Below, piece by piece: positions 8,159 to 19,952 of a DNA stretch of 64,000 nt (position 1 is its first letter; each line of letters opens with the position of its first letter). Below the pieces are notes generated by a model. It searched no databases, was not told the origin of the DNA, and saw nothing but the letters and a program-made list of their open reading frames with translations. The position numbers were made by a program, and so were the translations under genes. Source of the stretch: Enterobacter sp. JUb54 (GTDB taxonomy: Bacteria > Pseudomonadota > Gammaproteobacteria > Enterobacterales > Enterobacteriaceae); the NCBI RefSeq assembly GCF_014298075.1, contig NZ_CP060418.1:744001-808000 (forward strand), given 5' to 3'.

Positions 8159-9097
8159 ATGAATACGATTACTCTGCCAAAAACACAGCATCTGGTGGTA
8201 TTCCAGGAAGTCATCAGAAGTGGCTCCATCGGCTCAGCAGCAAAAGAATTAGGCTTAACGCAACCTGCCGTCAGTAAGATAATTAATGATATCGAAGCCT
8301 ATTTCGGAACCGAATTAGTGGTGCGTAAAAATACCGGCGTCACCTTGACCAATACCGGACAAGTGCTGCTGTCGTGGTCCGAATCGATCACCCGTGAAAT
8401 GAAAAATATGGTCAATGAGATGCACAGCATGACCTGCAACACGGTAGTTGATGTCTCTTTCGGTTTTCCGTCGCTGATTGGCTTCACCTTTATGTCTGAC
8501 ATGATCCACAAGTTCAAAAAGGTGTTCCCTAAAGCTCAGGTCTCGATGTACGAAGCGCAGCTCTCCTCGTTTCTCCCGGCGATCCGCGACGGCCGTCTCG
8601 ACTTCGCCATCGGCACGCTGAGCGACGAGATGAAACTTCACGATCTTCACGTGGAACCACTATTTGAATCCGAGTTTGTGCTGGTGGCCAACAAGTCCCG
8701 AACATGCAGCGGCACCACCACGCTGGCATCGTTGCAGAACGAACAGTGGGTGTTGCCGCAAACCAATATGGGTTACTACAGTGAACTCCTTACCACCCTC
8801 CAGCGCAGCGGCATCAACAGTGAAAACATCGTTAAAACCGACTCGGTCGTCACCATTTATAATCTTGTTCTCAATGCTGATTTCCTGACGGTCATTCCCT
8901 GCGATATGACCACACCGTTTGGCTCCAGTCAGTTTATTACCATCCCGATTAGCGAAGCCTTACCGGTTGCCCGTTACGCGGCAATCTGGTCGAAGAATTA
9001 TCGTATTAAAAATGCCGCCTCGGTGCTGGTGGAATTAGCGAAAGAGTATTCGGCATTTAATGGCTGTAGGAAGAGACAATTAATAACTGTTGATTAA
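8159..9097 (+). CDS. tdcA: TdcA, LysR-type activator of the tdc operon
   Basis: A 312-aa LysR-type regulator of exactly the E. coli TdcA length. The N-terminal winged helix-turn-helix reads 'GSIGSAAKELGLTQPAVSKIINDIEAYFGTEL' (about 22-53); the effector domain follows from about 90 with 'VDVSFGFPSLIGFTFMSDM'. It activates the operon under anaerobic, catabolite-derepressed conditions. An AGG lies 6 nt before the ATG. It is the first gene of the operon behind the CRP site; a 173-bp spacer separates it from tdcB. Confidence 0.95.
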   Translation: MNTITLPKTQHLVVFQEVIRSGSIGSAAKELGLTQPAVSKIINDIEAYFGTELVVRKNTGVTLTNTGQVLLSWSESITREMKNMVNEMHSMTCNTVVDVSFGFPSLIGFTFMSDMIHKFKKVFPKAQVSMYEAQLSSFLPAIRDGRLDFAIGTLSDEMKLHDLHVEPLFESEFVLVANKSRTCSGTTTLASLQNEQWVLPQTNMGYYSELLTTLQRSGINSENIVKTDSVVTIYNLVLNADFLTVIPCDMTTPFGSSQFITIPISEALPVARYAAIWSKNYRIKNAASVLVELAKEYSAFNGCRKRQLITVD

Positions 9098-9270
9098 ATA
9101 AATTTTCTTTTCTGATTATTAATATTCAGATCATCGACTGATATTCAGTCGGTGGTTACGGCGAACTTTACGGTTAAATATTCGATCCTTAATGGCGGAG
9201 GGGCTTTCTACGCCGCAAATACGGATTGAACGTCATCTTTATTATTTTATACCAAGGTTAAGAGGCTCTA

Positions 9271-10260
9271 ATGCACATTACATACGATCTCCCGGTTGCC
9301 ATTGAAGATATCCTCGAAGCGAAAAAAAGACTGGCGGGTAAAATTTATAAAACAGGCATGCCGCGCTCTAATTATTTTAGCGAACGTTGCAAAGGTGAAA
9401 TATTCCTCAAATTTGAAAATATGCAGCGTACCGGCTCGTTTAAGATCCGCGGTGCATTTAACAAACTGAGTTCGCTCAGCGAAGCGGAAAAACGTAAGGG
9501 CGTCGTGGCTTGCTCTGCCGGCAACCATGCGCAGGGCGTCTCGCTCTCCTGCGCCATGCTGGGCATTGATGGCAAAGTGGTGATGCCAAAAGGGGCGCCG
9601 AAATCAAAGGTTGCCGCCACCTGTGATTACTCGGCAGAAGTGATTCTCCACGGCGACAACTTCAATGACACCATCGCCAAAGTGAGTGAAATTGTCGAAA
9701 TGGAAGGGCGCATTTTTATTCCGCCTTATGACGACCCGAAAGTGATTGCCGGGCAGGGCACTATCGGTCTGGAAATAATGGAAGACCTGTATGACGTCGA
9801 TAACGTCATTGTGCCCATCGGCGGCGGTGGTTTGATTGCCGGCATTGCGGTGGCGATTAAATCCATTAACCCGACCATTCGTATTATTGGCGTGCAGTCT
9901 GAAAACGTCCACGGGATGGCCGCCTCTTATTATGCTGGCGCAATTACGTCGCATCGAAATACCGGCACATTAGCCGATGGCTGCGATGTTTCTCGCCCCG
10001 GCAACCTGACCTACGAAATCGTCCGCGAGCTGGTCGACGATATTGTGCTGGTCAGTGAAGATGAAATTCGCAACAGCATGATTGCCTTAATTCAGCGCAA
10101 TAAAGTGATTACTGAAGGCGCCGGCGCCCTGGCCTGCGCAGCATTATTGAGCGGGAAGTTAGATAGCTATATCCAGAACCGTAAAACGGTCAGCATTATT
10201 TCTGGTGGCAATATCGACCTTTCACGTGTTTCGCAAATTACTGGTTTATACCCTAAATAA
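9271..10260 (+). CDS. tdcB: TdcB, catabolic (biodegradative) threonine dehydratase
   Basis: A 329-aa PLP enzyme converting L-threonine to 2-ketobutyrate and ammonia (and serine to pyruvate). The PLP lysine motif is '[10 protein letters not shown]' (about residue 56), with the glycine-rich phosphate loop '[10 protein letters not shown]' at about 187-196. It lacks the C-terminal ACT-like regulatory domains of biosynthetic IlvA, as expected for the AMP-activated catabolic enzyme. Same length as in E. coli. It feeds 2-ketobutyrate to TdcE. The stop codon abuts a repeated palindromic element. Confidence 0.96.
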   Translation: MHITYDLPVAIEDILEAKKRLAGKIYKTGMPRSNYFSERCKGEIFLKFENMQRTGSFKIRGAFNKLSSLSEAEKRKGVVACSAGNHAQGVSLSCAMLGIDGKVVMPKGAPKSKVAATCDYSAEVILHGDNFNDTIAKVSEIVEMEGRIFIPPYDDPKVIAGQGTIGLEIMEDLYDVDNVIVPIGGGGLIAGIAVAIKSINPTIRIIGVQSENVHGMAASYYAGAITSHRNTGTLADGCDVSRPGNLTYEIVRELVDDIVLVSEDEIRNSMIALIQRNKVITEGAGALACAALLSGKLDSYIQNRKTVSIISGGNIDLSRVSQITGLYPK

Positions 10261-10359
10261 TTCGAGTTGCTTGTAGGCGGCAAGGCCGTAAATCCCCAGG
10301 AGCTTACTCAGGTAAGTGACTGGGGTGAACGGGTGCAGCCAACACCCAAGCAACTTGAA
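10261..10359. repeat. Enterobacterial intergenic palindromic repeat
   Basis: A roughly 99-bp element starts directly after the tdcB stop. Its ends are inverted (TTCGAGTTGCTTG against CAAGCAACTTGAA). Its centre contains CCCCAG and CTGGGG arms around a near-palindromic TTACTCAGGTAA. I recognise this as one of the dispersed intergenic repeats of enterobacteria; it may stabilise mRNA or adjust expression between tdcB and tdcC. Confidence 0.7.
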
Positions 10360-10395
10360 GGATAACGGGTTTAGTTGACGCTTAATCTTATGTGA

Positions 10396-11736
<1,341 letters not shown>

Positions 11737-11764
11737 TTAAGCTCAGGATGAGCGGAGTCAATAC

Positions 11765-12973
11765 ATGAATGAATTCCCGGTAGTACTGGTCATTAACTGC
11801 GGATCGTCTTCAATTAAATTTTCAGTCCTTGATGCAATGAGCTGTGATGTTTTAATGGCCGGTATTGCCGATGGGATTAATTCTGAGAATGCATTTTTAG
11901 CCATTAATGACGGCGCGCCAGTTAAACTGGCGCAGCATAGCTACGAAGGCGCATTAAAGGCCATCGCCTTTGAACTGGAAAAACGTGAATTGATCGATAG
12001 CGTGGCATTAATTGGTCACCGTATTGCACACGGCGGAAATATCTTTACGGAATCCGTTATTATTACCGATGAGGTTATCGATAATATCCGCCGGGTATCG
12101 CCATTAGCTCCGCTGCATAATTACGCCAATCTCAGCGGTATTACGTCGGCCCGGCACCTGTTCCCCGGCGTCAGACAGGTGGCCGTGTTTGATACCAGCT
12201 TCCACCAGACCCTGGCGCCGGAAGCTTATCTGTACGGGCTGCCGTGGAAATATTACGAGGAACTCGGCGTGCGCCGCTATGGGTTCCACGGGACCTCCCA
12301 TCGCTATGTTGCCCAGCGGGCGCACGACCTGCTGGCACTGGATGAAGACGATTCCGGGCTGGTAATCGCCCATCTGGGTAACGGCGCCTCGGTTTGCGCG
12401 GTGAGCAACGGGCAAAGTGTCGATACTTCCATGGGGATGACGCCGCTGGAAGGGCTGATGATGGGCACCCGCAGCGGAGATGTCGACTTCGGCGCGCTGG
12501 CGTGGATCGCCAGCGAAACCCAGCAGACCCTGAGCGACCTTGAGCGGGTGGTCAATAAAGAGTCCGGACTGTTAGGGATCTCCGGTCTCTCATCAGACCT
12601 GCGGGTACTGGAGAAAGCCTGGCACGCGGGGCATGAACGCGCCCGACTGGCGATCAAAACCTTTGTCCATCGCATCGCCCGCCATATTGCCGGACATGCG
12701 GCTTCGCTCCAGCGCCTGGACGCGATTATTTTCACCGGCGGTATCGGTGAAAACTCATTATTAATTCGCCGGCTGGTGATCGACCATTTAGCCGTACTGG
12801 GGGTGACCCTGGATGTGGAAATGAATAATTTACCGAATTCCCATGGTGAAAGAATTATTTCCACGCCGAATACCAGAGTCAGCTGCGCCGTTATTCCCAC
12901 CAATGAAGAGAAAATGATTGCCCTCGATGCCATTCATTTAGGGGCAATGCACGCGCAAGTGGAATTTGCTTAA
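11765..12973 (+). CDS. tdcD: TdcD, propionate/acetate kinase
   Basis: A 402-aa ASKHA-fold kinase making propionate and ATP from propionyl phosphate and ADP. Motifs: '[17 protein letters not shown]' (N-terminal phosphate loop, about 7-23), '[13 protein letters not shown]' (about 162-174), '[11 protein letters not shown]' and '[11 protein letters not shown]'. Same length as in E. coli. It is the ATP-yielding step of threonine fermentation and lies 28 nt after tdcC. A second acyl kinase of this family is encoded at 35953-37164. Confidence 0.95.
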   Translation: MNEFPVVLVINCGSSSIKFSVLDAMSCDVLMAGIADGINSENAFLAINDGAPVKLAQHSYEGALKAIAFELEKRELIDSVALIGHRIAHGGNIFTESVIITDEVIDNIRRVSPLAPLHNYANLSGITSARHLFPGVRQVAVFDTSFHQTLAPEAYLYGLPWKYYEELGVRRYGFHGTSHRYVAQRAHDLLALDEDDSGLVIAHLGNGASVCAVSNGQSVDTSMGMTPLEGLMMGTRSGDVDFGALAWIASETQQTLSDLERVVNKESGLLGISGLSSDLRVLEKAWHAGHERARLAIKTFVHRIARHIAGHAASLQRLDAIIFTGGIGENSLLIRRLVIDHLAVLGVTLDVEMNNLPNSHGERIISTPNTRVSCAVIPTNEEKMIALDAIHLGAMHAQVEFA

Positions 12974-13005
12974 TTAATTTTTGTTCTGTAGAGAGATGAT
13001 TTTTC

Positions 13006-15300
13006 ATGAAGGTAAATATCGATACCAGCGACAGGCTGTATGCCGACGCGTGGCAAGGTTTTCACGGTACGGACTGGAAAGAAGAAATTAATGTCCGCGA
13101 TTTTATTCAGCACAACTATACGCCATATGAAGGAGATGAATCTTTTCTGAGCGAAGCCACGCCGGCGACCACCGCGCTGTGGGGCAAAGTGATGACGGGG
13201 ATTCATATTGAAAACGCGACCCATGCGCCAGTCGATTTCGATAGCAATATCGCGACCTCGATTACCGCACATGATGCCGGCTACATTGACCCGGCGCTGG
13301 AAAAAATTGTCGGGCTACAGACCGATAAACCGCTTAAACGCGCGCTGCACCCGTTCGGCGGCATCAACATGATCAAAAGCTCGTTTGAGGCTTATGGTCG
13401 TGAAATGGATCCGCACTTTGAGTACCTGTTTACCGACCTGCGTAAAACGCACAATCAGGGGGTATTTGATGCTTACTCGCCGGATATGCTGCGCTGCCGT
13501 AAATCCGGGGTGCTGACCGGTCTGCCGGACGGCTATGGCCGCGGGCGGATTATTGGCGACTACCGCCGTGTGGCGCTGTACGGTATTCGTTACCTGGTGC
13601 GCGAACGTGAACTGCAGTTTGCCGACCTGCAATCCAACCTGGAGTACGGACAGAATCTGGAAGCGACGATTCGCCTGCGCGAAGAGCTGGCGGAACACCG
13701 CCGCGCGCTGTTGCAGATGCAGGAGATGGCGGCGAAATATGGCTGCGATATCTCCCGCCCGGCGTCCACGGCCCAGGAAGCGGTGCAGTGGGTCTATTTT
13801 GCCTACCTGGCGGCGGTGAAATCACAAAATGGCGGCGCCATGTCGCTGGGGCGTACCGCCACCTTCCTCGATATCTATATTGAACGCGACCTTAACCGCG
13901 GCCACCTGACCGAGCAGCAGGCCCAGGAGCTGATCGACCACTTCATTATGAAGATCCGCATGGTGCGCTTCTTGCGCACGCCGGAGTTCGACACCCTGTT
14001 TTCCGGCGACCCGATCTGGGCCACCGAAGTCATCGGCGGCATGGGGCTTGACGGGCGGACTCTGGTCACCAAAAACGCCTATCGCTACCTGCATACCCTG
14101 CACACCATGGGGCCGGCGCCGGAGCCAAACCTCACGGTGCTGTGGTCCGAAGCGTTGCCGATTGCCTTCAAAAAGTATGCGGCTCAGGTCTCGATCGTCA
14201 CCTCATCCCTGCAGTATGAGAACGACGATTTGATGCGCGCCGATTTTAACAGCGACGATTACGCCATTGCCTGCTGCGTCAGCCCGATGATTATCGGCAA
14301 ACAGATGCAGTTCTTCGGCGCCCGCGCCAACCTGGCCAAAACGCTGCTGTACGCAATCAATGGCGGCGTGGATGAGAAACTCAAGATTCAGGTGGGGCCT
14401 AAAACCGCGCCGCTGCTGGATGAGGTGCTCGATTACGACACGGTGATGGAGAGCCTCGACCACTTTATGGACTGGCTGGCGGTGCAGTACATCAGCGCGC
14501 TGAACATCATCCACTACATGCATGACAAGTACAGCTATGAAGCCTCGTTGATGGCGCTGCACGACCGCGACGTCTACCGCACCATGGCCTGTGGCATGGC
14601 CGGTCTGTCGGTGGCGGCGGATTCGCTGTCGGCCATTAAGTACGCGAAGGTGAAACCGGTCCGCGACCATAACGGCCTGGCGGTCGATTTTGTCATCGAA
14701 GGCGACTACCCGCAGTATGGCAATAATGACCAGCGGGTCGACAGCATCGCCTGCGATCTGGTCGAGCGCTTTATGAAGAAAATCAAAGTGCTGCCAACCT
14801 ATCGCAATGCCGTGCCGACCCAGTCGATCCTGACCATCACCTCCAACGTGGTGTACGGCCAGAAGACCGGTAATACCCCGGATGGTCGACGCGGCGGAAC
14901 GCCGTTTGCTCCAGGGGCGAACCCGATGCACGGGCGCGACCGCAAAGGCGCGGTGGCGTCATTAACCTCGGTGGCTAAGCTGCCGTTCACCTACGCCAAA
15001 GACGGCATCTCCTACACCTTCTCCATCGTGCCGGCGGCGTTGGGCAAAGAGGAGACGGTGCGTAAAACCAACCTCGTGGGGCTGCTGGACGGCTACTTCC
15101 ACCATGAGGCTCACGTCGAAGGCGGGCAGCATCTCAACGTCAACGTGATGAACCGGGAGATGCTGCTGGATGCCATCGAACATCCGGAAAACTACCCGAA
15201 CCTGACCATTCGCGTTTCTGGTTACGCGGTGCGTTTCAACGCGCTGACCCGTGAACAGCAGCAGGATGTCATCTCCCGTACCTTTACCCAGGCGCTATAA
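13006..15300 (+). CDS. tdcE: TdcE, 2-ketobutyrate/pyruvate formate-lyase
   Basis: A 764-aa glycyl-radical enzyme splitting 2-ketobutyrate (or pyruvate) with CoA into propionyl-CoA (acetyl-CoA) and formate. The paired catalytic cysteines lie in '[25 protein letters not shown]' (about 420), and the C-terminal radical loop is '[10 protein letters not shown]' near residue 735. Length equals E. coli TdcE. No activase lies in the operon; the host PflA would be expected to install the radical. It follows tdcD by 32 nt. Confidence 0.96.
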   Translation: MKVNIDTSDRLYADAWQGFHGTDWKEEINVRDFIQHNYTPYEGDESFLSEATPATTALWGKVMTGIHIENATHAPVDFDSNIATSITAHDAGYIDPALEKIVGLQTDKPLKRALHPFGGINMIKSSFEAYGREMDPHFEYLFTDLRKTHNQGVFDAYSPDMLRCRKSGVLTGLPDGYGRGRIIGDYRRVALYGIRYLVRERELQFADLQSNLEYGQNLEATIRLREELAEHRRALLQMQEMAAKYGCDISRPASTAQEAVQWVYFAYLAAVKSQNGGAMSLGRTATFLDIYIERDLNRGHLTEQQAQELIDHFIMKIRMVRFLRTPEFDTLFSGDPIWATEVIGGMGLDGRTLVTKNAYRYLHTLHTMGPAPEPNLTVLWSEALPIAFKKYAAQVSIVTSSLQYENDDLMRADFNSDDYAIACCVSPMIIGKQMQFFGARANLAKTLLYAINGGVDEKLKIQVGPKTAPLLDEVLDYDTVMESLDHFMDWLAVQYISALNIIHYMHDKYSYEASLMALHDRDVYRTMACGMAGLSVAADSLSAIKYAKVKPVRDHNGLAVDFVIEGDYPQYGNNDQRVDSIACDLVERFMKKIKVLPTYRNAVPTQSILTITSNVVYGQKTGNTPDGRRGGTPFAPGANPMHGRDRKGAVASLTSVAKLPFTYAKDGISYTFSIVPAALGKEETVRKTNLVGLLDGYFHHEAHVEGGQHLNVNVMNREMLLDAIEHPENYPNLTIRVSGYAVRFNALTREQQQDVISRTFTQAL

Positions 15301-15313
15301 CGCCGGAGGAATC

Positions 15314-15703
15314 ATGAGAAAGATAATCGCAACCCAGGATGCGCCGGGGGCCATCGGGCCGTATGTTCAGGGCGTTGATCTCGGCACGCAGGTGCTGACA
15401 TCGGGGCAGATCCCGGTCTGCCCGCAGACCGGCGCCATTGCCGACAACGTGGCCGATCAGGCGCGTCAGAGCCTGGAGAACGTGAAAGCCATAGTTACGG
15501 CGGCAGGGTTAACGGTCGGCAGTATCGTCAAGACCACGGTTTTTATTACCGACCTTAACGATTTCGCCACCATCAACCAGGTCTATCAGCAGTTCTTTGA
15601 CGAGCATCAGGCGATCTATCCGGCGCGCAGCTGCGTTCAGGTGGCTCGCCTGCCGAAGGACGTGAAGCTGGAAATCGAAGCTATCGCGATCCGCGACCTC
15701 TGA
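15314..15703 (+). CDS. tdcF: TdcF, RidA-family enamine/imine deaminase
   Basis: A 129-aa member of the YjgF/YER057c/UK114 (RidA) family, which hydrolyses reactive enamines and imines produced by PLP dehydratases. The family arginine lies in 'YPARSCVQVARLPKD' (about 100-114), with N-terminal 'APGAIGPYVQGV'. I chose the ATG at 15314, 13 nt after the tdcE stop, with a GGAGG site; longer readings overlap tdcE. Its job next to TdcB and TdcG is to clear 2-aminocrotonate and 2-aminoacrylate. Confidence 0.95.
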   Translation: MRKIIATQDAPGAIGPYVQGVDLGTQVLTSGQIPVCPQTGAIADNVADQARQSLENVKAIVTAAGLTVGSIVKTTVFITDLNDFATINQVYQQFFDEHQAIYPARSCVQVARLPKDVKLEIEAIAIRDL

Positions 15704-15710
15704 GGCAACG

Positions 15711-15741
15711 GCGGCGGGGCGGGAACTTCCCGTGCCGCCGC
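15711..15741 (+). other. Stem-loop between tdcF and tdcG
   Basis: GCGGCGG (15711-15717) pairs with CCGCCGC (15735-15741), and an inner CGGGA/TCCCG helix closes a 3-nt loop. There is no T-run. It probably stabilises or partly attenuates the transcript before tdcG. Confidence 0.5.
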
Positions 15742-15792
15742 ACCGGAGCGCGACCCGCGCTCTTCTCTGAACGGCAATCCGAGGCGGTAAAT

Positions 15793-17157
15793 ATGATTAG
15801 CGCATTCGATATTTTCAAACCGGGAATCGGTCCTTCCAGCTCGCATACCGTGGGGCCGATGAATGCCGGGAAACGTTTTATCGACCAGCTGGTTACCCAG
15901 GGCGAACTGGTGCACATCACCCGTATTGTGGTCGATCTGTATGGCTCGTTGTCGTCGACCGGCAAGGGCCATGCGACCGACGTCGCTATTCTTCTGGGAC
16001 TGGCGGGCAACAGCCCGCAACATGTCGACATCGACGCGATTCCGGCATTTATTCAACAGGTCACGCAGCACGGGCGTCTGCCGCTCGCCATGGGCGCGCA
16101 GACCGTTGATTTTCAGATGGCCGACGATATGGTGTTCCACTCCCACACCCTGGCGTATCACGAAAATGGCATGCGCATTACCGCGTGGAGTCACTCCGGC
16201 CCGTGGGCCAGCCAGACCTATTACTCGGTCGGGGGCGGGTTTATCGTTGCCGAAGGGGAGACCGGGGAGAGCCGCGATGACGTCATCCAGGTGCCGTTTG
16301 AGTTCCGCTCTGCCAGTGAACTGCTGCATCTGTGCCAGCACAACGGGCTGTCGGTCTCCGGACTGATGATGCAAAACGAGCTGGCCTTACGCAGCAAGGC
16401 GGAGATCGATGCCGGATTGCAGCACATCCACGCGGTGATGTGGGACGGTATTGAACGCGGCATGAATACCGAAGGCGTGCTGCCCGGACCATTGAATGTC
16501 CCGCGTCGTGCCGCGGCGTTGCGGCGGCGGCTGGTCTCCAGCGACAGCCTCTCCAGCGATCCGATGAACGTCATCGACTGGATCAACATGTTCGCCCTGG
16601 CGGTTAGCGAAGAGAACGCCGCCGGTGGCCGGGTGGTCACCGCGCCGACCAACGGCGCCTGCGGGATTATTCCGGCGGTGCTGGCTTACTACGATAAATT
16701 CCGCCGTCCGGTCAACGCCAGCTCGCTGGCGCGCTATCTGCTGGGGGCGGGGGCCATTGGCGCGCTGTATAAAATGAATGCCTCGATTTCCGGGGCCGAA
16801 GTGGGGTGTCAGGGGGAAATTGGCGTGGCCTGTTCGATGGCGGCCGCTGGCCTGACCGAGCTGCTGGGCGGCAGTCCGGCGCAGGTCTGCAATGCCGCGG
16901 AAATTGCCATGGAGCATAACCTCGGCCTGACCTGCGACCCGGTTGCCGGGCAGGTGCAGATCCCCTGTATTGAGCGTAATGCTATCAATGCGGTAAAAGC
17001 CGTCAATGCCGCGCGGATGGCGCTGCGCCGCACCTCCGAGCCGCATGTCTCGTTAGATAAGGTGATCGAAACCATGTACGAGACCGGCAAGGATATGAAT
17101 GATAAGTACCGGGAGACATCCCGCGGCGGGCTGGCGATAAAAGTGCTCTGCGTTTAA
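15793..17157 (+). CDS. tdcG: TdcG, L-serine dehydratase (iron-sulfur)
   Basis: A 454-aa iron-sulfur L-serine ammonia-lyase producing pyruvate and ammonia. N-terminal 'FKPGIGPSSSHTVGPM' (about 8-23) and cysteine-containing segments 'TNGACGIIPAVLAYY', 'SGAEVGCQGEIGVACSMAAAG' and 'LTCDPVAGQVQIPCIERN' match the oxygen-labile one-chain serine dehydratases; several of these cysteines should hold the 4Fe-4S cluster. Same length as E. coli TdcG. It closes the operon and is followed by a hairpin. Confidence 0.95.
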   Translation: MISAFDIFKPGIGPSSSHTVGPMNAGKRFIDQLVTQGELVHITRIVVDLYGSLSSTGKGHATDVAILLGLAGNSPQHVDIDAIPAFIQQVTQHGRLPLAMGAQTVDFQMADDMVFHSHTLAYHENGMRITAWSHSGPWASQTYYSVGGGFIVAEGETGESRDDVIQVPFEFRSASELLHLCQHNGLSVSGLMMQNELALRSKAEIDAGLQHIHAVMWDGIERGMNTEGVLPGPLNVPRRAAALRRRLVSSDSLSSDPMNVIDWINMFALAVSEENAAGGRVVTAPTNGACGIIPAVLAYYDKFRRPVNASSLARYLLGAGAIGALYKMNASISGAEVGCQGEIGVACSMAAAGLTELLGGSPAQVCNAAEIAMEHNLGLTCDPVAGQVQIPCIERNAINAVKAVNAARMALRRTSEPHVSLDKVIETMYETGKDMNDKYRETSRGGLAIKVLCV

Positions 17158-17168
17158 GCGTCTTTGAT

Positions 17169-17196
17169 GGGGGCGGTTCCCACAGAAACCGCCCCC
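17169..17196. terminator. Terminator hairpin after tdcG
   Basis: GGGGGCGGTT (17169-17178) pairs perfectly with AACCGCCCCC (17187-17196) around an 8-nt loop. It lies between the converging tdcG and MFS genes. The following TTAA is short, so it may work with Rho or simply block 3' decay. Confidence 0.7.
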
Positions 17197-17231
17197 TTAA
17201 GGACGATGCCGACAGGCTCAGGCCTGGCGGC

Positions 17232-18632
17232 TTATGTCGATGATGCAAGGCGGCTCTGCTGCACCGCCGCTTTCATCGGGATCAGGGCGATGACCAGCGC
17301 GCCGAGCACGAGGAACCCGGCGACCATAAAGATCCCGGCGTTGAAGTTCCCGGTGACGTCTTTCAGCCAGCCCATTAACAGCGGCCCCAGCGCCGCGCCG
17401 GTCATCCCGGTGGCGTTGATCACCGCAATCCCCAGCGCCCGCGCGCGCAACGAAATCGCCTGGTCAGGAGTGGTCCAGAAAATCACCATGGCGGCAAAGG
17501 CGCCGCTGGAGGCCATCACAATCCCGGTGAATTGCAACAGCGGGTTGCTGCTGGAGGCGGTTAACATCCAGCCGGCCGCCGCGAACAGATAGGGCAGCAG
17601 GGTGTGCAGTTTTCGCTCCTTCAGGCGGTCAGATCGTTTACTCCACCAGATCATCCCGACGATGGTACAAACCTGCGGGATCGCGCTCAGAAGACCGATG
17701 GTGACGTTGCTGCTCTGCTCGTTGAAGCTGCGCAGGATCAGCGGCGTCCAGACGCTAAGGGCGCTTAAGGTGTTAGTCAGACAGAAATAGGCCAGCGTAT
17801 AGAGCAGGATGATTGGCGTAAACAGCTCCCGCAGCATGCTGCGCTGGGACAGCGGCGGGCTGGCTTCGCTGAGCCGCGACGCCTGCAGCGCTGCACGATC
17901 CGCTTCCAGCATCTCATTGAGACAGGCCTTATCATCGGCGGTCAGCCATTTGGCTTTATCCGGACTGTCGTCCAGCCAGAACCAGACCACCAGCCCCAGC
18001 AGCACCGACGGGAAGCCTTCCAGCAGGAAGAGCCACTGCCAGCCTTTCAGGTTCAGCACGCCATCCAGATTGAGGATATACCCCGAAGCCAGTGAGCCAA
18101 GCGCCATGGTGACGGGCATGGCGATCATAAACAGCGCGTTGGCGCGGGCGCGATATTGCGCCGGGAACCAGAAGGTTAAATAGAGCAGCAGGCCGGGTAA
18201 AAAGCCGGCTTCGGCGATACCCACCAGCATTCTCAGCACATACAGACTGTTCGGGCCGGTGGCAAACATGGTGGCGGTGGAGGCAATCCCCCAGATAACC
18301 ATCAGGATGGCAATCCAGCGGCGCGCGCCGACGATGCTGAGCATGATGTTGCTGGGAATACCGCAAATCACGTACATCACGTAAAACAGGGTGGTCGCCA
18401 GGCCAAACATGGTGCTGGTGAGGCCGAGGTCTTTGCCCATGGTCAGGCCGGCAAAGCCGATGTTGATACGGTCGAGGTAGGAGAAAACGAACAGAATAAA
18501 GAGAAACACGATTAAGCGACGAAAGAGTTTATTGATCACCGATTGCTGACGGGCATCCAGTGGTCGATCCGCAGGGGCAGGTGGGACCAGACTCTCGGAG
18601 CGAGTCTGTTCCATTGACGGGCTATTGTTCAT
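17232..18632 (-). CDS. MFS transporter, anion:cation symporter family
   Basis: A 466-aa permease with twelve predicted helices. The loop 2-3 signature is replaced by the ACS-type 'IPSNIMLSIVGARRWIAILMVIWGIASTATMF', and 'LRMLVGIAEAGFLPGLLLYLTFWFPAQYRARANALF' is diagnostic of the phthalate/tartrate/hexuronate permease group. A GGAG site 7 nt upstream selects the ATG at 18632 over one 12 codons upstream. The substrate is probably a carboxylate; no catabolic partner is adjacent, so specificity is open. Confidence 0.88.
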   Translation of the reverse strand: MNNSPSMEQTRSESLVPPAPADRPLDARQQSVINKLFRRLIVFLFILFVFSYLDRINIGFAGLTMGKDLGLTSTMFGLATTLFYVMYVICGIPSNIMLSIVGARRWIAILMVIWGIASTATMFATGPNSLYVLRMLVGIAEAGFLPGLLLYLTFWFPAQYRARANALFMIAMPVTMALGSLASGYILNLDGVLNLKGWQWLFLLEGFPSVLLGLVVWFWLDDSPDKAKWLTADDKACLNEMLEADRAALQASRLSEASPPLSQRSMLRELFTPIILLYTLAYFCLTNTLSALSVWTPLILRSFNEQSSNVTIGLLSAIPQVCTIVGMIWWSKRSDRLKERKLHTLLPYLFAAAGWMLTASSSNPLLQFTGIVMASSGAFAAMVIFWTTPDQAISLRARALGIAVINATGMTGAALGPLLMGWLKDVTGNFNAGIFMVAGFLVLGALVIALIPMKAAVQQSRLASST

Positions 18633-19139
18633 CAAAAGCTCCACATTATGATTATTTATATTGGCCAACAGGTCGGCTAAACGTATAGGAAACAGAGCGG
18701 GTAAACGTCAATTTAATGTTCAATAAATGATACGAAAATGTTATTTACTCGACATTTAAGAATCACAATGAGATCCCGATCGCGTGTCCAGCGATCGATA
18801 GTTTGCCGGAGGGAATGCCACAAAATGTCGACGTTATCGTCCGAGTGGAACCAGAGTCAGGCAGATGTTCTCAGGAGGGTAGCGTCATGCGGAAATTACG
18901 CTTTATGCTGCGGGTGGACAGCAGGTGCAGGAGGCAGAAAGTGATGCACTTCAATGTGGTTAAATAAAGCCCGATTTTTACTTGAATATTCACGTAAATG
19001 TTCCATCATTTAACGTCGTCGTCCTGCTGTTGGTCGTCGCGACCGATCGCCGATTTTAATATGATTCACTTTTACTGCTAATTAATAATATCGCGAAGCT
19101 TATTTGCACGGCTTGCTGCTGCGTCAGGCCAGAGACAGG
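18633..19139. other. Intergenic region
   Basis: About 500 bp holding the upstream region of the MFS gene (right of 18632) and the downstream end of the pseudouridine synthase gene. Short open frames here do not look coding. No clear terminator or operator was found. Confidence 0.5.
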
Positions 19140-19838
19140 TCAGAACGGGCTGTCGTGGGTGGCGTGAAACGGTTCGCCGCTGACCGGGTGAACGAAGTGC
19201 AGCGCGCTGGCATGGAGCATCAGGCGCGACGCCTGCTGGCTGCCGGGCCAGCTCAATCCCCCGTACAGATCGCAGCCTAAGATCGGATGCCCCAGTTGCT
19301 GGCAGTGGATCCGCAGCTGGTGGGTGCGGCCGGTTTCCGGGAACAGTTGGACCCGGGTCAGCGGCAGCAAGGTGCCGTCGGTATTCGTGTGGTGCAGGCG
19401 TTCCACCACCTGATAGCGGGAACGCGCGGGCTTGCCGTTGATGGCGCAGATTGTCATGCGCGGGAACAGCGCCGGGTCTTTGGCGATGGGGGCATCAATC
19501 ACCCCTTCGTCGTCGGCAAGATGGCCGCACAGCAAGGCGCTGTAAACCTTCTGCACCGTGCGCTGGCTGAACTGCTGGCACAGTGCGGCATTGATGGCCT
19601 TATTCTTCGCTACCACCAGCAATCCGGAAGTACCAAAATCAAGACGATGCACCAGCGTGCAGCCGGGAAATTCCTGCGCCAGACGATAGTGTACGGAATC
19701 GAGATTCTGCGGGTTTTTGCCTGACAGACTGAGCAGGCCGCTGGGTTTGTCGATCAGCAGCAGATGGTGGTCCTGATAGAGGATGGCAATCTGCTCGTGG
19801 CAGGGTGGCGCAATAAAGTTATCGACGATGGCGGACAT
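19140..19838 (-). CDS. RluA-family pseudouridine synthase
   Basis: A 232-aa enzyme isomerising uridine to pseudouridine in RNA. The catalytic aspartate is in 'LVHRLDFGTSGLLVVAK' (about 61-77, HRLDxxTSG), followed by 'ETGRTHQLRIHCQQLGHPILGCDLYGG', the RluA C-terminal motif. There is no S4 domain, so it belongs with the single-domain tRNA/rRNA enzymes. The exact target uridine cannot be assigned. Apparently a stand-alone gene. Confidence 0.9.
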   Translation of the reverse strand: MSAIVDNFIAPPCHEQIAILYQDHHLLLIDKPSGLLSLSGKNPQNLDSVHYRLAQEFPGCTLVHRLDFGTSGLLVVAKNKAINAALCQQFSQRTVQKVYSALLCGHLADDEGVIDAPIAKDPALFPRMTICAINGKPARSRYQVVERLHHTNTDGTLLPLTRVQLFPETGRTHQLRIHCQQLGHPILGCDLYGGLSWPGSQQASRLMLHASALHFVHPVSGEPFHATHDSPF

Positions 19839-19952
19839 GAGCGGGCGCTTAAAAAGGGTGGGGGCGGATAATAGCGAATTTTCCGCCCGCTGGCGACTGT
19901 GCCGGTCGTTGTGTCGGCGGCGGGCCCCGTCCGCGGCCGCCGCCGGTATCGG

